The notes: generated by a model from the sequence alone, not told the origin. Numbered from the stretch's first letter, positions 1 to 11,900 are shown. The stretch: 64,000 bases of DNA from Acholoe squamosa (GCA_949317995.1 OX439042.1:15789174-15853173), one strand, 5' to 3'. A program made the numbers and translations.

Positions 1-119
1 GTGAGAGAAACCAGGGCAAATAACATGGAAGCAGGGTTCATTGTCCTGAGCTGAGCTCCCCTGAATTCTAGCATTTTTTTCTATTTTCTTTTTACAGTTA
101 GGGGCTCTTGACTAGGGAT

Positions 120-290
120 TCCCCGTGTCCAATATCGATATTAAGAAACGGGCATGTTGAGCATCATGTCAATTTTAAGAAAAGCTAAAGTCCTCATGTC
201 GATTTTCAGGAGATGTCCACATCCCATGTGACCAAGCCCAAAACTGTCGCCATGTCGATGTAAGGGGTCTAGAGCCGTAGCTGACATATG
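120..290 (-). repeat. Diverged, inverted relative of the 82-bp repeat at 3829-4025
   Basis: Read on the minus strand, this stretch holds TCTTAAAATTGACATGA-like phrases and several GACATG words matching the 82-bp unit at 3829-4025. It lies left of the last visible Gfo/Idh exon. The rest of 1-443 shows no exon that I can support. Confidence 0.4.
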
Positions 291-443
291 CAGTACAGGC
301 ACACATTGTCTGTCTTCCAACAGTTTCTTGTAAGATTGTATTGTATATTATATAGACAACACAGCTAGCATATACGTAAATAGTACATCATTGTAAATGT
401 TTGCTATAGATACATAAATACATACTATCTTCCCACAACCTAC

Positions 444-1354
444 CCGAGTCTGTAGTGGTGTCTGCGTGTTGGGGGTAGTTGATGGACATGTTGACGCTGT
501 GTACGTCACCTACCACCCCCGCCCTGAGCTGCTCCCTCACCTCAGCCATCACGGGGTCATGCCGCCTGGTGGTGATGGGACAGGAACAATGTTAATAAGG
601 GGAAGTTACCTTTATATGGGCCGATGTATTCAGAGCTCTGTCAAATGACACCTTACATTCACTGTAAAAAATAACTATTGAATCAACAAGAGGTCCTCGT
701 AAAACTGAACAGTGGACCACTCTATAGCAGTGAACCAGTGTAGGTTTTACAAGAAGCCCCAGGTGGCACTACGGTTGTACACAGATGTACAAGGAATCTC
801 GGTGAAAATAATCACAGATCTCTGGCAACATTGAGACGACGATTGCAACGTTATTTCGACGATTTCTTTTCACAGTGTAGTTAAATACATGTGACATCTC
901 AAACATGATATTCGGCGACTTGAGGGAAATTAAGAATAGACCATGGCTATTCATATGTTCTTAGAGATATGAAAATGTATCCCTACCCGAGGAAGCCAAA
1001 AAGGAGGTGTGCATTATGTGCAGCTGCTTCTTCATAGCAGGCCACAATGGCAGAGGGTTGGAGGGCCACGGGGCGGTCACAGAACACGGATTTACCTGCA
1101 GAACAACAGGAATTAATGCAAGTACAGTAAGGCAAAACAGGTGTAGAAGACGATGCGTTTGCTTATATTTCAAGGTAAATGCACCTGCATCATACGGATA
1201 GGAGTGTAGACTAAAGAAAGATAGGGAATGAATAGTGATCGAGACCCCCTATATACAATATACATACCACCACATAGGGCTCTCCTAACCATATTAACAC
1301 TGGCGTCTGGTGAACATACCAGCATGGCGTCCACACTGAAATGTCAAACACATC

Positions 1355-1449
<95 letters not shown>

Positions 1450-1944
1450 ATTGAGATAGCTGGAAAATATCCAAGATCTAATTTAGGATTGTAATAAACC
1501 ATATCTAATGTACACTTGCTCTTCACTTAATCAATAGCTGAAATTCCTACAATATGAAACAATTTTTATATTGCTTTAAACTGTTTTGATAAGTTGAGAG
1601 CAAGAGTTGTGACATTAATTCCGATAGAAAATGTGTTTAAAGTTTCTTAAACCCATGTAATTTCCACTATTTATAGAATAATTCTTACCTGTTGTCCTTA
1701 CAGACGGCGTCCCACTCACGTGCCTTCCCAACTTGTGACGTCACAAACCCATGCTGCTCCGCCTGCGTCTCAGCGGACGTGACGTCACTACCAAGAATCC
1801 ATCCAACCGTCACATGGTCTCGTAGTGCGGCGAGAGCTCCAAGCACATGACTTCCGGTGCATCGTGACGTTAACACAGCCAGACTGACACGCCCTGCCAT
1901 GACGTAGCCGATGAGGTGGATGGTGTGACGGCAATGCAAATCTA
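444..1944 (-). CDS. Gfo/Idh/MocA-family oxidoreductase (inositol 2-dehydrogenase-like), partial, four exons
   Basis: Seen: four minus-strand exons join in frame with GT-AG borders: 1689-1944 (candidate ATG 1898-1900), 1268-1335, 987-1095 and 444-565. Junction phases are 2, 1 and 2, all consistent. The peptide, about 170 aa, follows the N-terminal Rossmann half of the family: WILGSD after beta-2, VDAMLVCSPD at beta-4 (family IICTPT), SVFCDRPVAL (family CEKP), and GFLGRHDPVMAEV (family GFxRRFDPxxxxL). Family knowledge: NAD(P)-dependent dehydrogenases acting on inositol or other sugars, usually 330-340 aa, so the C-terminal half should lie left of the window. Odd: the dinucleotide-binding glycine loop reads TSRCTGSH instead of GxGxxG, and the usual EKP lysine is arginine (DRP), so activity may be altered. 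In-frame codons run on upstream of the ATG to the acceptor at 1944, so the start is not certain. An interspersed repeat (660-877) lies in the third intron. Confidence 0.8.
660..877. mobile_element. MITE with CACTGTAAAA ends (copy 1)
   Basis: A 218-bp segment in an intron of the Gfo/Idh gene begins CACTGTAAAA and ends TTTTCACAGTG, imperfect terminal inverted repeats. A diverged second copy lies at about 40921-41110, sharing blocks such as TACAAGGAATCTC and CAGATCTCTGGCAA (CAGATCCCTGGCAA there). Two dispersed copies with matching ends support a non-autonomous DNA transposon. The superfamily is not assigned because no clear target duplication is visible. Confidence 0.6.
1357..1449. repeat. (TA)n/(TG)n compound microsatellite
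   Basis: About 37 TA units followed by 9 TG units. It lies in the first coding intron of the minus-strand Gfo/Idh gene. Its near edge is only about 20 bp upstream of the acceptor AG of exon 1268-1335, where a polypyrimidine tract is expected. Confidence 0.95.
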
Positions 1945-2232
1945 AAGGTACAGGAAACATTTATAAGTTATGGCGGACATGATATATTACCCTGAGCCTC
2001 AATTTGAAAATACAAGAAATAAAAATCTCTTATATAACACACAAAAAAAGAGAGATTTTGGGAGAGTACAAAAGAAAATTATTGTCAGTTATAATACATT
2101 AAGTTCCCTTTTGTAGGTCCACTACGAAGTCTACACCCCTTTGAAAAGAAAAATAAGCCTCCGATGGCCTGTTAGAATTCAAAACTGAATGATAGAGTAG
2201 GCCTACTGACGCTAGAACTAGTATTGCATTTA

Positions 2233-2540
2233 GGGAGTGATCATTTTTTAACAACAGGGGGGGGGGGGCTGGTGGGTTTGCGCGCGGATGCGCGAAAAAA
2301 ATCTTGAGGGGGTAAAACTTTTTTGACCCCCCCCATAAGGGACAAAAATTGCGCGCGAACGTCCCCTTTTAGCCTATAGTAACGCGCGGGGTTTTCCACT
2401 GAAAACAGGTGAAATTATTTTGACCCCCCCATCAGAGGTATTGAAAAAATTCTAACCCCCCCGGTCAAGGGGTTGAAAAAATTCTGACCCCCCCTCAAAC
2501 CCACCGCCCCCCCCCCTGTTGTTAAAAAATGATCACTCCC
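2233..2540. mobile_element. MITE, PIF/Harbinger-like, with TTA target duplication
   Basis: A 308-bp element starts GGGAGTGATCATTTTTTAAC and ends with its reverse complement, giving terminal inverted repeats of about 27 bp that run into G/C homopolymers. It is flanked on both sides by TTA (2230-2232 and 2541-2543), the 3-bp TWA duplication typical of PIF/Harbinger. The interior is a run of GACCCCCC blocks with no coding capacity. Confidence 0.8.
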
Positions 2541-2544
2541 TTAG

Positions 2545-3089
2545 CCCTGGTATAATCCTAGATCAGTGTTATACATGAACCAGAGGTTAATTAACATTTA
2601 ACCGTGTCCAAGTGCTCGATTAAAACACCTAAAACATGACCTGAGTTAGTGTTCCACTTTTAGCAACCTAATTCACAACACGCCTGTATTCATCCCTGCG
2701 GCAATACAAGATCTTCTTGATTTTCCCTTTTTATTTTTATTCCATAAATTTACCTAACCTCAATCACATGCCTTTCACGCTGAGAGAATCCAAGGCGACG
2801 AGGATAACCTGCAATTGCCCTTAATATACTTTGCAGTTTGAGTGGTTCAGATGTAAGAGTGATTAAGGATTTTCCGACATCTATAAAGGACATATGCATA
2901 GCTGGAAAACCACGTCAGGCTCCAGCTTGATAGCAACCTAGACTGAGAAGAAAGGGATTGAAAAGGCTAAGCCACCCTAGCTTGCTATATTGATAGGTGC
3001 CATATACAACAGGAACTAAGCACTTTAATCTTTTGCATTTTAAGTATATATAAATTCTGCATGGGACCCAAAAAACAAAAAAACAAATT
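2545..3089. other. Intergenic, nothing recognised
   Basis: A-T-rich single-copy-looking DNA. No exon with convincing splice signals and no repeat structure seen. Confidence 0.5.
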
Positions 3090-3425
3090 AAGGTGTGTTT
3101 CCAGTTACATAGCTCAAAGGGCTAGTGTCGGTAGGTCGGATCTTTTTTATTTAAAGTTTTATTTAAATTTTTTTTTTGAGTTTGTATATCAATGTATGGT
3201 CAGATATGCCAGGTTATTTGACTTTACTGTAGAAATAAAAATCGTATATGAGAAATTTTAAAAATATAGAAAAGACATGCCTTCTGAAACTGTTAATTCA
3301 AGACCCGTAGAAAAATAGATAAAAAATTATGGAAAATGGGGAAAAAGATCATAAAAAACTGGTGGAAAATTACGAAATATTCTTGAAAAATTGGTAGGGT
3401 CGGTCGGGTAACTGGACACAAACCT
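3090..3425. mobile_element. MITE with AAGGTTTGTGTCCAGTTAC-type ends
   Basis: The left end reads AAGGTGTGTTTCCAGTTAC and the right end, reverse-complemented, AAGGTTTGTGTCCAGTTAC, followed inward by GTCGG-type motifs (GGTCGGTCGGGTAACTGG at the right). The interior is A/T-rich. From memory, similar GTCGGTCGGGTAAC MITEs are abundant in bivalves and other marine invertebrates. The short open frame inside is not a gene. Confidence 0.6.
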
Positions 3426-3589
3426 TTTTTTAGGCCTGGACTTTCAAGGTCAAAGCATCATAGTGGGAGATCCTTTTTAATTATACCTTCAGATAAGTGT
3501 ATTCTGAATGATGTCCTGTGCACAAAAAAAATAAGGAGCACCATCTGTTTGTATAACCTATATATGTGTCATATACACATGTATAAATT

Positions 3590-3795
3590 ATAGGTTGGTG
3601 TCCTGCCAGAGGGCGGGCTTCCCTAGCCCACTTAAATGGGTCTATATCTCCTCTATCCTATCCCCTCGGATGTGTGTGGTGCACATATGCACGGGCACCA
3701 ACACATTCCTCTGTGAAATTGCGTAATATAGTTCTCGCCATGAATATGACCTTAGCTGTCGAAATGGCGTTAAACATCTATTACTCACTCAATGG
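3590..3795 (+). mobile_element. SINE-like element
   Basis: About 200 bp ending in TATGACCTTAGCTGTCGAAA, then GGCGTTAAACATCTATTACTCACTCA. A 3' end of the form acgttaaac plus a short repeated tail is familiar from invertebrate SINEs (recalled, not searched). A related tail occurs in a 63-bp insertion at 23011-23073. No clean tRNA-like head or target duplication was found, so limits are approximate. Confidence 0.5.
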
Positions 3796-3828
3796 GTGTG
3801 GACCACTAAATTTGACATGGTGACATGG

Positions 3829-4025
3829 CAATTTCTTAAAATCGACATGTGACATGAGAGGTTCTTAGAGGTGACATGGGACATGGGGATTTAAGTGACA
3901 TGTGACATAACCATTTCTTAAAATCGACATGTGACATGAGAGGTTCTTAGAGGTGACAGGGGACATGGGGATTTAAGTGACATGTGACATAACCTTTTCT
4001 TAAAATTGACATGTGACATGGGGGA
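3829..4025. repeat. 82-bp tandem repeat, 2.4 copies
   Basis: The unit is 82-83 bp with starts at 3829, 3912 and 3994. Each opens with a TTTCTTAAAATCGACATG-type block and contains several GACATG words. Copies are nearly identical. An inverted, diverged relative lies at 120-290. Confidence 0.85.
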
Positions 4026-4029
4026 CCCC

Positions 4030-5000
4030 CCATCCACACCCCCCACTCACTCCCTGCCAGAGGTTGTTGCCATGTGCAGTGATGTGTCGTGTTGTTGTGG
4101 AGGTCGGGAACTCGGTCAGTGTGACACCAAATGTAGGTCTGGGTAGACGACAACAAAACACACTATAGGTCTTCAGCACAGACTAGTTTCCATTACTGTC
4201 TCTATATAGATTAAGAAGCTTAAAAGTGAAAGATGATTCACCATCTGAGTTGGAGTAATCTCAGTTTTTATTGGTTAGCTTGGTGTCTTTGGAGATAAGT
4301 TTGTATCCATTGTCCATATAAAGTACTCAAGGTCTCTTGTGGATTGGAAAAACGAAATAATCTGGTACTTTCAAGGACAATTACAGATGTATTTCATTCC
4401 AAGCTAGCACAACTCTTACAGTTTACATCATTCTTACGTAAAACTCATGAATTGTACCTAAGGAGGATATAATTTAGGTCATCTAAATAATATCTGATAG
4501 GTGCCTGATCATAATTTAAAGTCGATAAGTGAAGACTAAAATTTGCATGTAAGTTGTAACCCAAATTATATAGTACTCGCCAATATTGAGCATTGACCAG
4601 TAATCAACATTGATAAATCAATTATTATCCTTGATTCAACATTCTCTACCAGTAATACATGAACAAATACGTTTTGTCCTCGTAGCTATTATTTATAAGG
4701 ACAGGGTTTATATGAGTTGACATCCCTTATCAATGACTTATCATCACGTCCCTGCTTGTTTTATCATTGCTTTAGTGTTTGTGGTGTATATCATTGTTTG
4801 ATTCATTTGTCACTCCCCCCCCCCTTCCTCAACTCTCTAACACAGTATACACAGCTGTCCATCTTCCCCAAAATATTCATTGAACATCGGTTGATTTCTA
4901 TCCTAAAAGAATGGGCCCAATAAGTAACAAACTATAGATGGTCTATGGTGCAAAAATACCATACACCTAAAGAATATATCATACTCTAAAAACATATATC
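4030..5000. other. Intergenic, nothing recognised
   Basis: No gene, RNA or repeat that I can support; a short C-run near 4810 only. Confidence 0.5.
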
Positions 5001-5008
5001 AATAGACC

Positions 5009-5160
5009 CAGTGGCGGATCCAGGATTTGAAAAAAGAGGGGGCGCCCCCCAAAAGAAGGGGGCGCACCCCCTGTTTTTGGGCAAATTCTGGGGTCCAAAA
5101 TATGCAGTTAAACTCTTAGGTACTGGCAAAATGGGGGGGGGGGCTCTAAATCCGCCACTG
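5009..5160. mobile_element. hAT-type MITE with perfect 8-bp target duplication
   Basis: A 152-bp element begins CAGTGGCGGATCC and ends AAATCCGCCACTG. It is flanked by identical AATAGACC octamers at 5001-5008 and 5161-5168. An 8-bp duplication with CAG...CTG ends is the hAT signature. The interior consists of G/C homopolymer runs. Related copies lie at 14730-14900 and 43887-44050. Confidence 0.9.
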
Positions 5161-5169
5161 AATAGACCT

Positions 5170-5765
5170 GCATATAGTAGCCTATTTCTATCACTAATAC
5201 TATGTAAATGTACCACTAAAGGTGTACTTTGGCCTGGACGTCATTGCCTCTGTATTTGTGTCCGTATTGACCTTCAGTTTCTCCACCTGGCCTCCTCCAC
5301 AAACCTGTATAGAGAGAAGATCGACTCGTAGCTGGCAGGGAACCAAGTTCTCACAAACTATGTGTTCTAGACTATTACGAACATATACAGCAGATCAAAT
5401 GGTGTATGTCTTACAAGTGGGTCATCTTCAGAATCATAATATCGGTACACATTTTTTTTTTCTATTTGAAAGATTAGGCTAGATTTTGGGGGAATCTGAA
5501 CTATAAATGGTACATTGTATTGTATTGTGCTCAATGGAACAGCAGGAATAGAAAGCATAGTTGTGGAAAGGTATCAAGATAATGAGCACAGACATTTCGG
5601 AGCTTTTTGCGATTCGTAATAACACATAAAAGTGGGCCTACGTTTGTATTGATAAAAGCGGTAGGCCTGCAATAGTGAGGAGAGACTGAAAAAGGTGAAA
5701 TTTCAAAAGTGGTGACATCATTTGTGAACGTGCCCTATACAGGTGTGCGCAGTAGGGAAGCCCCC
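5170..5765. other. Intergenic, nothing recognised
   Basis: Short overlapping open frames only; no splice-supported exon. Confidence 0.45.
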
Positions 5766-6328
5766 CTGCCAGCCTACAATATGCCTACCAAACCTAGGAG
5801 TATAGCAGCATTCTGCCAGCCTCCAATACGCCTACCAAACCTAGGAATATAGCAGCATTCTGCCAGCCTCCAATATGCCTACCAAACCTAGGAGTATAGC
5901 AGCATTCTGCCAGCCTCCAATACGCCTACCAAACCTAGGAGTAAAGCAGCATTCTTCCAGCCTCCAATACGCCTACCAAACCTAGGAGTATAGCAGCATT
6001 CTGCCAGCCTCCAATACGCCTACCAAACCTAGGAGTATAGCAGCATTCTGCCAGCCTCCAATACGCCTACCAAACCTAGGAGTATAGCAGCATTCTGCCA
6101 GCCTCCAATACGCCTACCAAACCTAGGAGTATAGCAGCATTCTGCCAGCCTCCAATACGCCTACCAAACCTAGGAGTATAGCAGCATTCTGCCAGCCTCC
6201 AATACGCCTACCAAACCTAGGAGTATAGCAGCATTCTGCCAGCCTGCAATACGCCTACCAAACCTAGGAGTATAGCAGCATTCTGCCAGCCTCCAATACG
6301 CCTACCAAACCAAGGGATAGCATCATTC
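5766..6328. repeat. 47-bp minisatellite, 12 copies
   Basis: The unit starts CTGCCAGCCTCCAATACGCC and includes ACCAAACCTAGGAGTATAGC; the period is exactly 47 bp from 5766. Most copies are identical or differ at one base (for example ATATGCC versus ATACGCC). The last copy is shortened and diverged. This homogeneity suggests recent expansion. Confidence 0.97.
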
Positions 6329-6329
6329 T

Positions 6330-8750
6330 GCGTGCCAACATGCAGACTTGGCACATCAGCTGATCGATACACTGTGGCTCAATGTCTGCTTTTGTTGTTT
6401 ATATAGATTATGCTACTACATGTATAACCCTCTTATTGGGTATTAACAGCAAGACCTACGTGCATTTTTACACTACGTTTAGGGATGTCAAATTTGGACC
6501 AATTAAAGCACGATGAAATGAGTCTGCGAAGAGAAGAATGGCTCTGTGATAATTAAACGCACGTTAAATATGCACTAAAGCGGACGCTGCTCACTGTGCT
6601 TGGGGGGGGGGAGAGGGAAAGAAAAAAATAGCCTGCTCCAGATATAACAACCATGTGACCTCATTTCTTCAGTCTACATATGCCAATGGGTCCTAAATGT
6701 GATATAGTATATAACATATAGCTGTTCTCTTTAGCCTGTGAATACAAGGAACAATGGTTGTTCATATATAGGAGGTGCGAGACATGGGGGTAGGGGGCTT
6801 AGATTTGTCTAGGGATCCACTCACAATAAAACATTTTACATACAAAATATCTAAACTGCCCAAAGGTATCGAAATGCTTCAACACACTGGCACTTTAATA
6901 ATTGTCAATGGATGTACACCCCCCCCCCCCTCCGTTCTACCAGTAGCCCACAGGTGGAGTGGTACAGGCTAGATCAGTACAGGTAAGCATATGGAATAGA
7001 ACCACCAATTAATAATATATCACAGTTTTGACATCTATGCAGAATGAAACAACATTGAGCTTTATCACTCTGGAATACATGATTTATTAAAGATATAGTG
7101 AGAACTGCCCCTAATTTGTGCAGAAGCATCTAACCTTAATGACAGAACCACTTTAGAGTTTTTAAATTTCTCTTCAATGGTCATTGTGGCACAGTGTATG
7201 CCAAAATTAGGTAAAAATACATCAATTCTGAGCCTCAAAATAGGAATTATTACATTTTGGGTGGATTTCTTACATTTTGATATGATATTTCAATGGGTGA
7301 GAATGCTTATCGTTTTTTTTAGGTCTGAAATCTATTGAGCAATTTTTGAGTAGCTAATTATAAAGAGATTTTAATTCTCCCGCAAACATGCAAAGTTTAA
7401 CAGTAAGTATAATGAATATGAATGCTACTTTGTAGATATAATAAAAATTAATTGAGGGGAAAATGAATAAATCTACTGAATGGTGAGGACAAATATTTCC
7501 TAAATTTCTTAATTATTTTTCAATGTAAACCATCACCTAAATCTTCAATAGCTTTTTCAATCAACCTGGATATTTACTCATATTAAGCCCTAGAGTCTGC
7601 TCTTTACAACGGTATATGATATGTGGATATAGATTAGGAAATTAGGCTTGTGTATGGAGGATTATGAAACTTTGGCAAAAGAAAAGTTTTCAATGTTGTT
7701 TGATACTGCATAGAGTTAGATGATATACTCTATATACACAGCCCAAAGTTGAACATGCAGTTTGACGATCAATAACAGCAGGCCTATGGTAGCAATGTGT
7801 TATGACGATGCACCCTTTGAAAACACTACCATTTCATGAGATAATACCAATATGATCTACATGTCAGCATGTTGTAGATAACTTACCTTTCAGGCTGTAT
7901 TTAATGTAATATCTATGTCCTGTGGTCCTTATATGCTGTAGAATACCCTCTGTGTGTATCCGTGTGTGTGACAGTGTACTGCACCAGGGTAAATAAAAGA
8001 GTTGTGTTGATGGTGCCTGGACTATTTTGGTGGTAGTAGAAAAGTAGGGCGCGTGCACACTCACCTCTGCCGCACTCAACCCTGGCAAGCTGCACGTAAA
8101 CCTTCCACAGCGCCACCTCTCGTCATTTCTTGGTACCAACCATGTGGATGTTAACTACTACTGCTATGTGTTTCTATGAATGAATGCTGTATTCATACTT
8201 CTACTGTTAGGCCTCCAGACTTTTATCTGATAGGCAATCAACTGCCACACACACCTTATTGCATTTACATCCGAATATATGTATGTGGATTCAATATTGA
8301 CGTGCTAGCAGGATTGTAAACCTATGCCTCATTATAGTGCTGGATATATAGTAGGACAGGTTCACCTAAAGACGTCCATATACCTTAAATCGAGGCCTCC
8401 ACCCGATACTTTGTTTTCGCTCTTCCTCATGCATTCTAAATGCCTTTATTAAGCCCTTAGTTCACCAGAAGTAGACTAAGTGGGATAGCACCAAATGGAC
8501 TAATTAGACCTACTTTTGATTCTACTAGTAATGGTCATTGCATCATAACAACCTCACATACACATGTTTTATTTGTTGTCATCATGATAAAATAGCCATA
8601 TTACCAGAAACCAGAATTTTTTGGTTCAGATTTACATTGCCTTCATATAGCAAACATTGCTCCTGGGTTAGGGATATAAATTAATAATACATGATAGCAT
8701 CAGTAAGTGACAAAAATGCCACAATATTTATGTTGTTACACTTTACCTTT
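6330..8750. other. Intergenic, no supported gene
   Basis: Contains homopolymer runs (G near 6601, C near 6920) and A/T-rich DNA. A minus-strand frame near 7913-8116 (peptide ALWKVYVQLARVE) faintly resembles a HAT/TPR helix and ends at a possible GTGAGT donor. Its acceptor is poor, so it is not called. Confidence 0.4.
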
Positions 8751-8754
8751 GGGA

Positions 8755-8905
8755 AGCCCCGCTCATAAGCTGACCCTAGTCATAAGGTGGGGGTGGCCTT
8801 TGGGAAAATGTTATAAGCCGATTTTAGGGCATGATGTATGCAGTTTTCCCTTTACTGTATTATAATAAAACCCCTGCCAATAGCCAGGGGTAGACCATTG
8901 GCGAC
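8755..8905. repeat. Fragment related to the hairpin element at 58619-58696
   Basis: Contains GCTCATAAGCTGACCCTAGT, ATAAGCCGATTTTAGGG and AAAACCCCTGCCAATAG, resembling the GGTCATAAGCTGATTT arm of the hairpin at 58619-58696. A degenerate copy is possible; limits are uncertain. Confidence 0.3.
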
Positions 8906-8909
8906 TGCT

Positions 8910-11900
8910 AGAACCGGATTATGGTCTAAAATCTTAAATTAAAATTGGCTTAGAGTTAGGTCTCATATAATGATTTCACCTTGAGCCAACCACCACTTCA
9001 CCTTAAGCCTATAAAGGGCAGAACAACCGAAAAAGAAGTGTGTGATTGTGTGTGTTTGTGGGGTGGGGGGGGGGTGAGCTATGTGAATTTAGTGTTTTAA
9101 TTATAATCTATAGGTCCAACCTGAACAGGTGTGCGGTTGCATCCCCCATGGCTCTGCCGCAACTACCTTGAGCACATCATACCTTAGGCTGCCCATAACA
9201 AACATACAGGTGTCCAGTTAGCTGCATGCACATATATATAGTTCCTTTATTAAGCACAAGGAGACATGCCTATATCAATAAGGGACTATGAAGGAGGGAG
9301 TTTCAATCGTGTTAGTATATTGTATATGGGTTGTTGTCTCAAGGTGCAAGCTGGTTGGCTCAAGGTAAAACAGAGAAAACTATTTTCCTATACATTCTAA
9401 TAGCTCATTTGGAATTGACAAGAAGAAGATGGAGACTGAAAATAATTTGTATTATAGGTTCACTTTTATAAACAGTTATCTATGAGTTGGTATCTGTTCC
9501 AAGCCTGAGTAGCTACGCATTTCAGAACCCCTAGAGGTATTCTACGAAAGACTTGTAGGGCCAGAGGTCTTTGGGTGAACCTACCCAGCAATTCTCATGC
9601 ATGTGATTGTAATTCAAAGATGGCACGCACCCTCACAATCTTACCATCCTATTTTCACGCTGGCGTATTCTGGTAGCCTTTGCATCAAATTGAGATATGG
9701 TTAATGAAACACTTGTCATTATCAGCAGCAAGACCGTCTGATGAATTCTGTGATGCCACAATTTGGCCGGACACACCCCAATGGTGCTTGCTTAGCACTG
9801 TTAGTCTACAGTTTATTTCCATTAATTATTACTAAACTGCTATTCTCCCCTATAATGTCACATATTTCACTCACTCTGTCAGAACCTTTTATTCGATATC
9901 AAGGCTATCAATTTTTTCATGAAAATTTGGTGTTGTTTCCTTTCTGGAATCCTTCTTTCAAATCCCACACCCTGCACTTATCACCATAAGGGGACGTCAC
10001 CTGCATTATCCGTTTCCAAGGCCATCCCCCCATCCACGGATTTTGAGCTACAAGGAAGCGCCATACCCCTTATTGTAGAGAAGCGCCAATTTTTTATACC
10101 CTACATTTTGAAGGGAATCTGACAACACTTTGAAATGATCAAGATCAAGCCTCCCCGTCCGATGTCGCCACCTATAGTCTACAATAGCACTATAGATAAT
10201 TCTTGACGGATCTATTGTAATCGGAATAATTGTGGATATAGGTAAATTGAGCTATTAAGCGTTTATCACACACCCCTCATGATCAGGAACTTAACCAAGT
10301 TGCAGAGTATGATATCACAATAGATGTATCAGGTGCTGCATTGTTTGAGCATTGAGGGTGTTATAAAATATGTTTGTAATGGTAGAACTAAAGTGTACAA
10401 CAACCCCATATCATGCAGGGTAAGCCGATGGGACTATTATAGTTCTAGAAATGAAAGGAAATATGGAAGCAGTGTCCAAGGGCACTTGTAGACAGACAGT
10501 ACTGTGCAGTCAGTACTGGAATATACATTTGTACATCTAGTCTATTGTGACCCCATACTCTGCATAAGAGAGGTTTCCTTCCTGCACTTAAAATAGCAGA
10601 TGTGTTAAAAAGTATGCCTGATTCTTTTTATTCAATGAAGATACTAGTAAAATAAGTCATCATGGAAATAGGGTTGAGTTTTCCTTCAAGATGATTAATG
10701 AGGACAAAGAGATTCATGTCAGCACCACGTTTATTTAGTCCAGAATATTCATAGTGGTTCAATCAATGATAGAATAACTGGATAAAGTAATGTACATCAA
10801 TTGAAAGGATCTTAATGTATACTCCAGTCGGAGTCTCCAGCAGTTAAATACATTTTAAATGCATGTTTTCTGGCATCTCTAATGTGATTTTCACCTGGTT
10901 ATCAAATACTTTACGAAGTAGGATAGAGTTTTATTTACATCCTGCGATCCCTCTACGCAGAAAGTCTACTATGTTTGGATTACTTGAGGAGAGCAGCATG
11001 TATTGAGATGGAAGCATACATGAACTGATGCTGTCACCAAGTAACCATAATGATTGGTGATGATTTCAGAAATCAAGACTGACGTTGGCCTTATTGTAAT
11101 GAAATACAGTCAAATAATGCATCACAAATAAATGAGGTGATAAAATAGTTCCTTAATTGTGTTTTACCAGTAGAATGTGGTAACAGTCAAACTTAATTTG
11201 CTAAGAACACCAAATAAGAGTCAGCGCTAGTTTCCACCCTTCAAACATCACACATCCAAGGGTAAACGTTCAGCTGTGGAAATTGTCCATTTTACATTGG
11301 CGTCATTTCTAACATTAACTTCTCTTACGTAGGAATGTGTTTCCTCTCAAATATCAAGGATCTAGTAAACGCCCTACCTTATATCTAAATACTTATCTCC
11401 CTCATTATATCTAATTTGATGAATTGTTGATTCAAATCAAGATCCATAAACCTCTAAGCCTAGAACTTGAATTGCATGAAACTTCCGTACAATACCTTTC
11501 GTCAAAGCTTTAAGTTTGGAAACAGGATTTTACTCTGACAGTTACGGGTTGTTACATTTGACATATCCTATTTATAGTTTCAATCGGACATAAATCAACA
11601 TCATTTAACTTTGCCTTTACAGATATGTCGCTCATGGTGTTTTGAGGATGTTTCTTATATTAACATGAGAATAACTCTGTCATTAATTCAAGCGCAGCTT
11701 TATGCTATTTCATATCAGAGCAGTATCGGCAACATAAACTTGCTACCACAAAGATGGTAACATTTAACCCTGTTTTTCTATCTTTTCATTAACTAAAAGC
11801 GTGGAAGAAGACATTCGTGATTGCTGTGACGCATACATGAGGATGAGGAACCACTTTAGTGATTCACTTTAGAATATTGTTGTAGAGAGAGTAAAATAAT

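Noticed and set aside
1211-1526. Open frames on both strands encoding YIYIYI runs
   Set aside because: Translation of the (TA)n microsatellite.
5011-5331. Frames with DPGFEKRGGAPQ-type peptides here, and similar ones near 14.7 and 43.9 kb
   Set aside because: They are translations of the hAT MITE interior, not genes.
7913-8139. Possible HAT/TPR-type exon (ALWKVYVQLARVE) on the minus strand
   Set aside because: It has a plausible donor but no polypyrimidine acceptor, and no neighbouring exon in phase.
9741-10122. Two overlapping plus-strand frames of 67-82 aa
   Set aside because: No family resemblance, no splice signals, ordinary A/T-rich composition.
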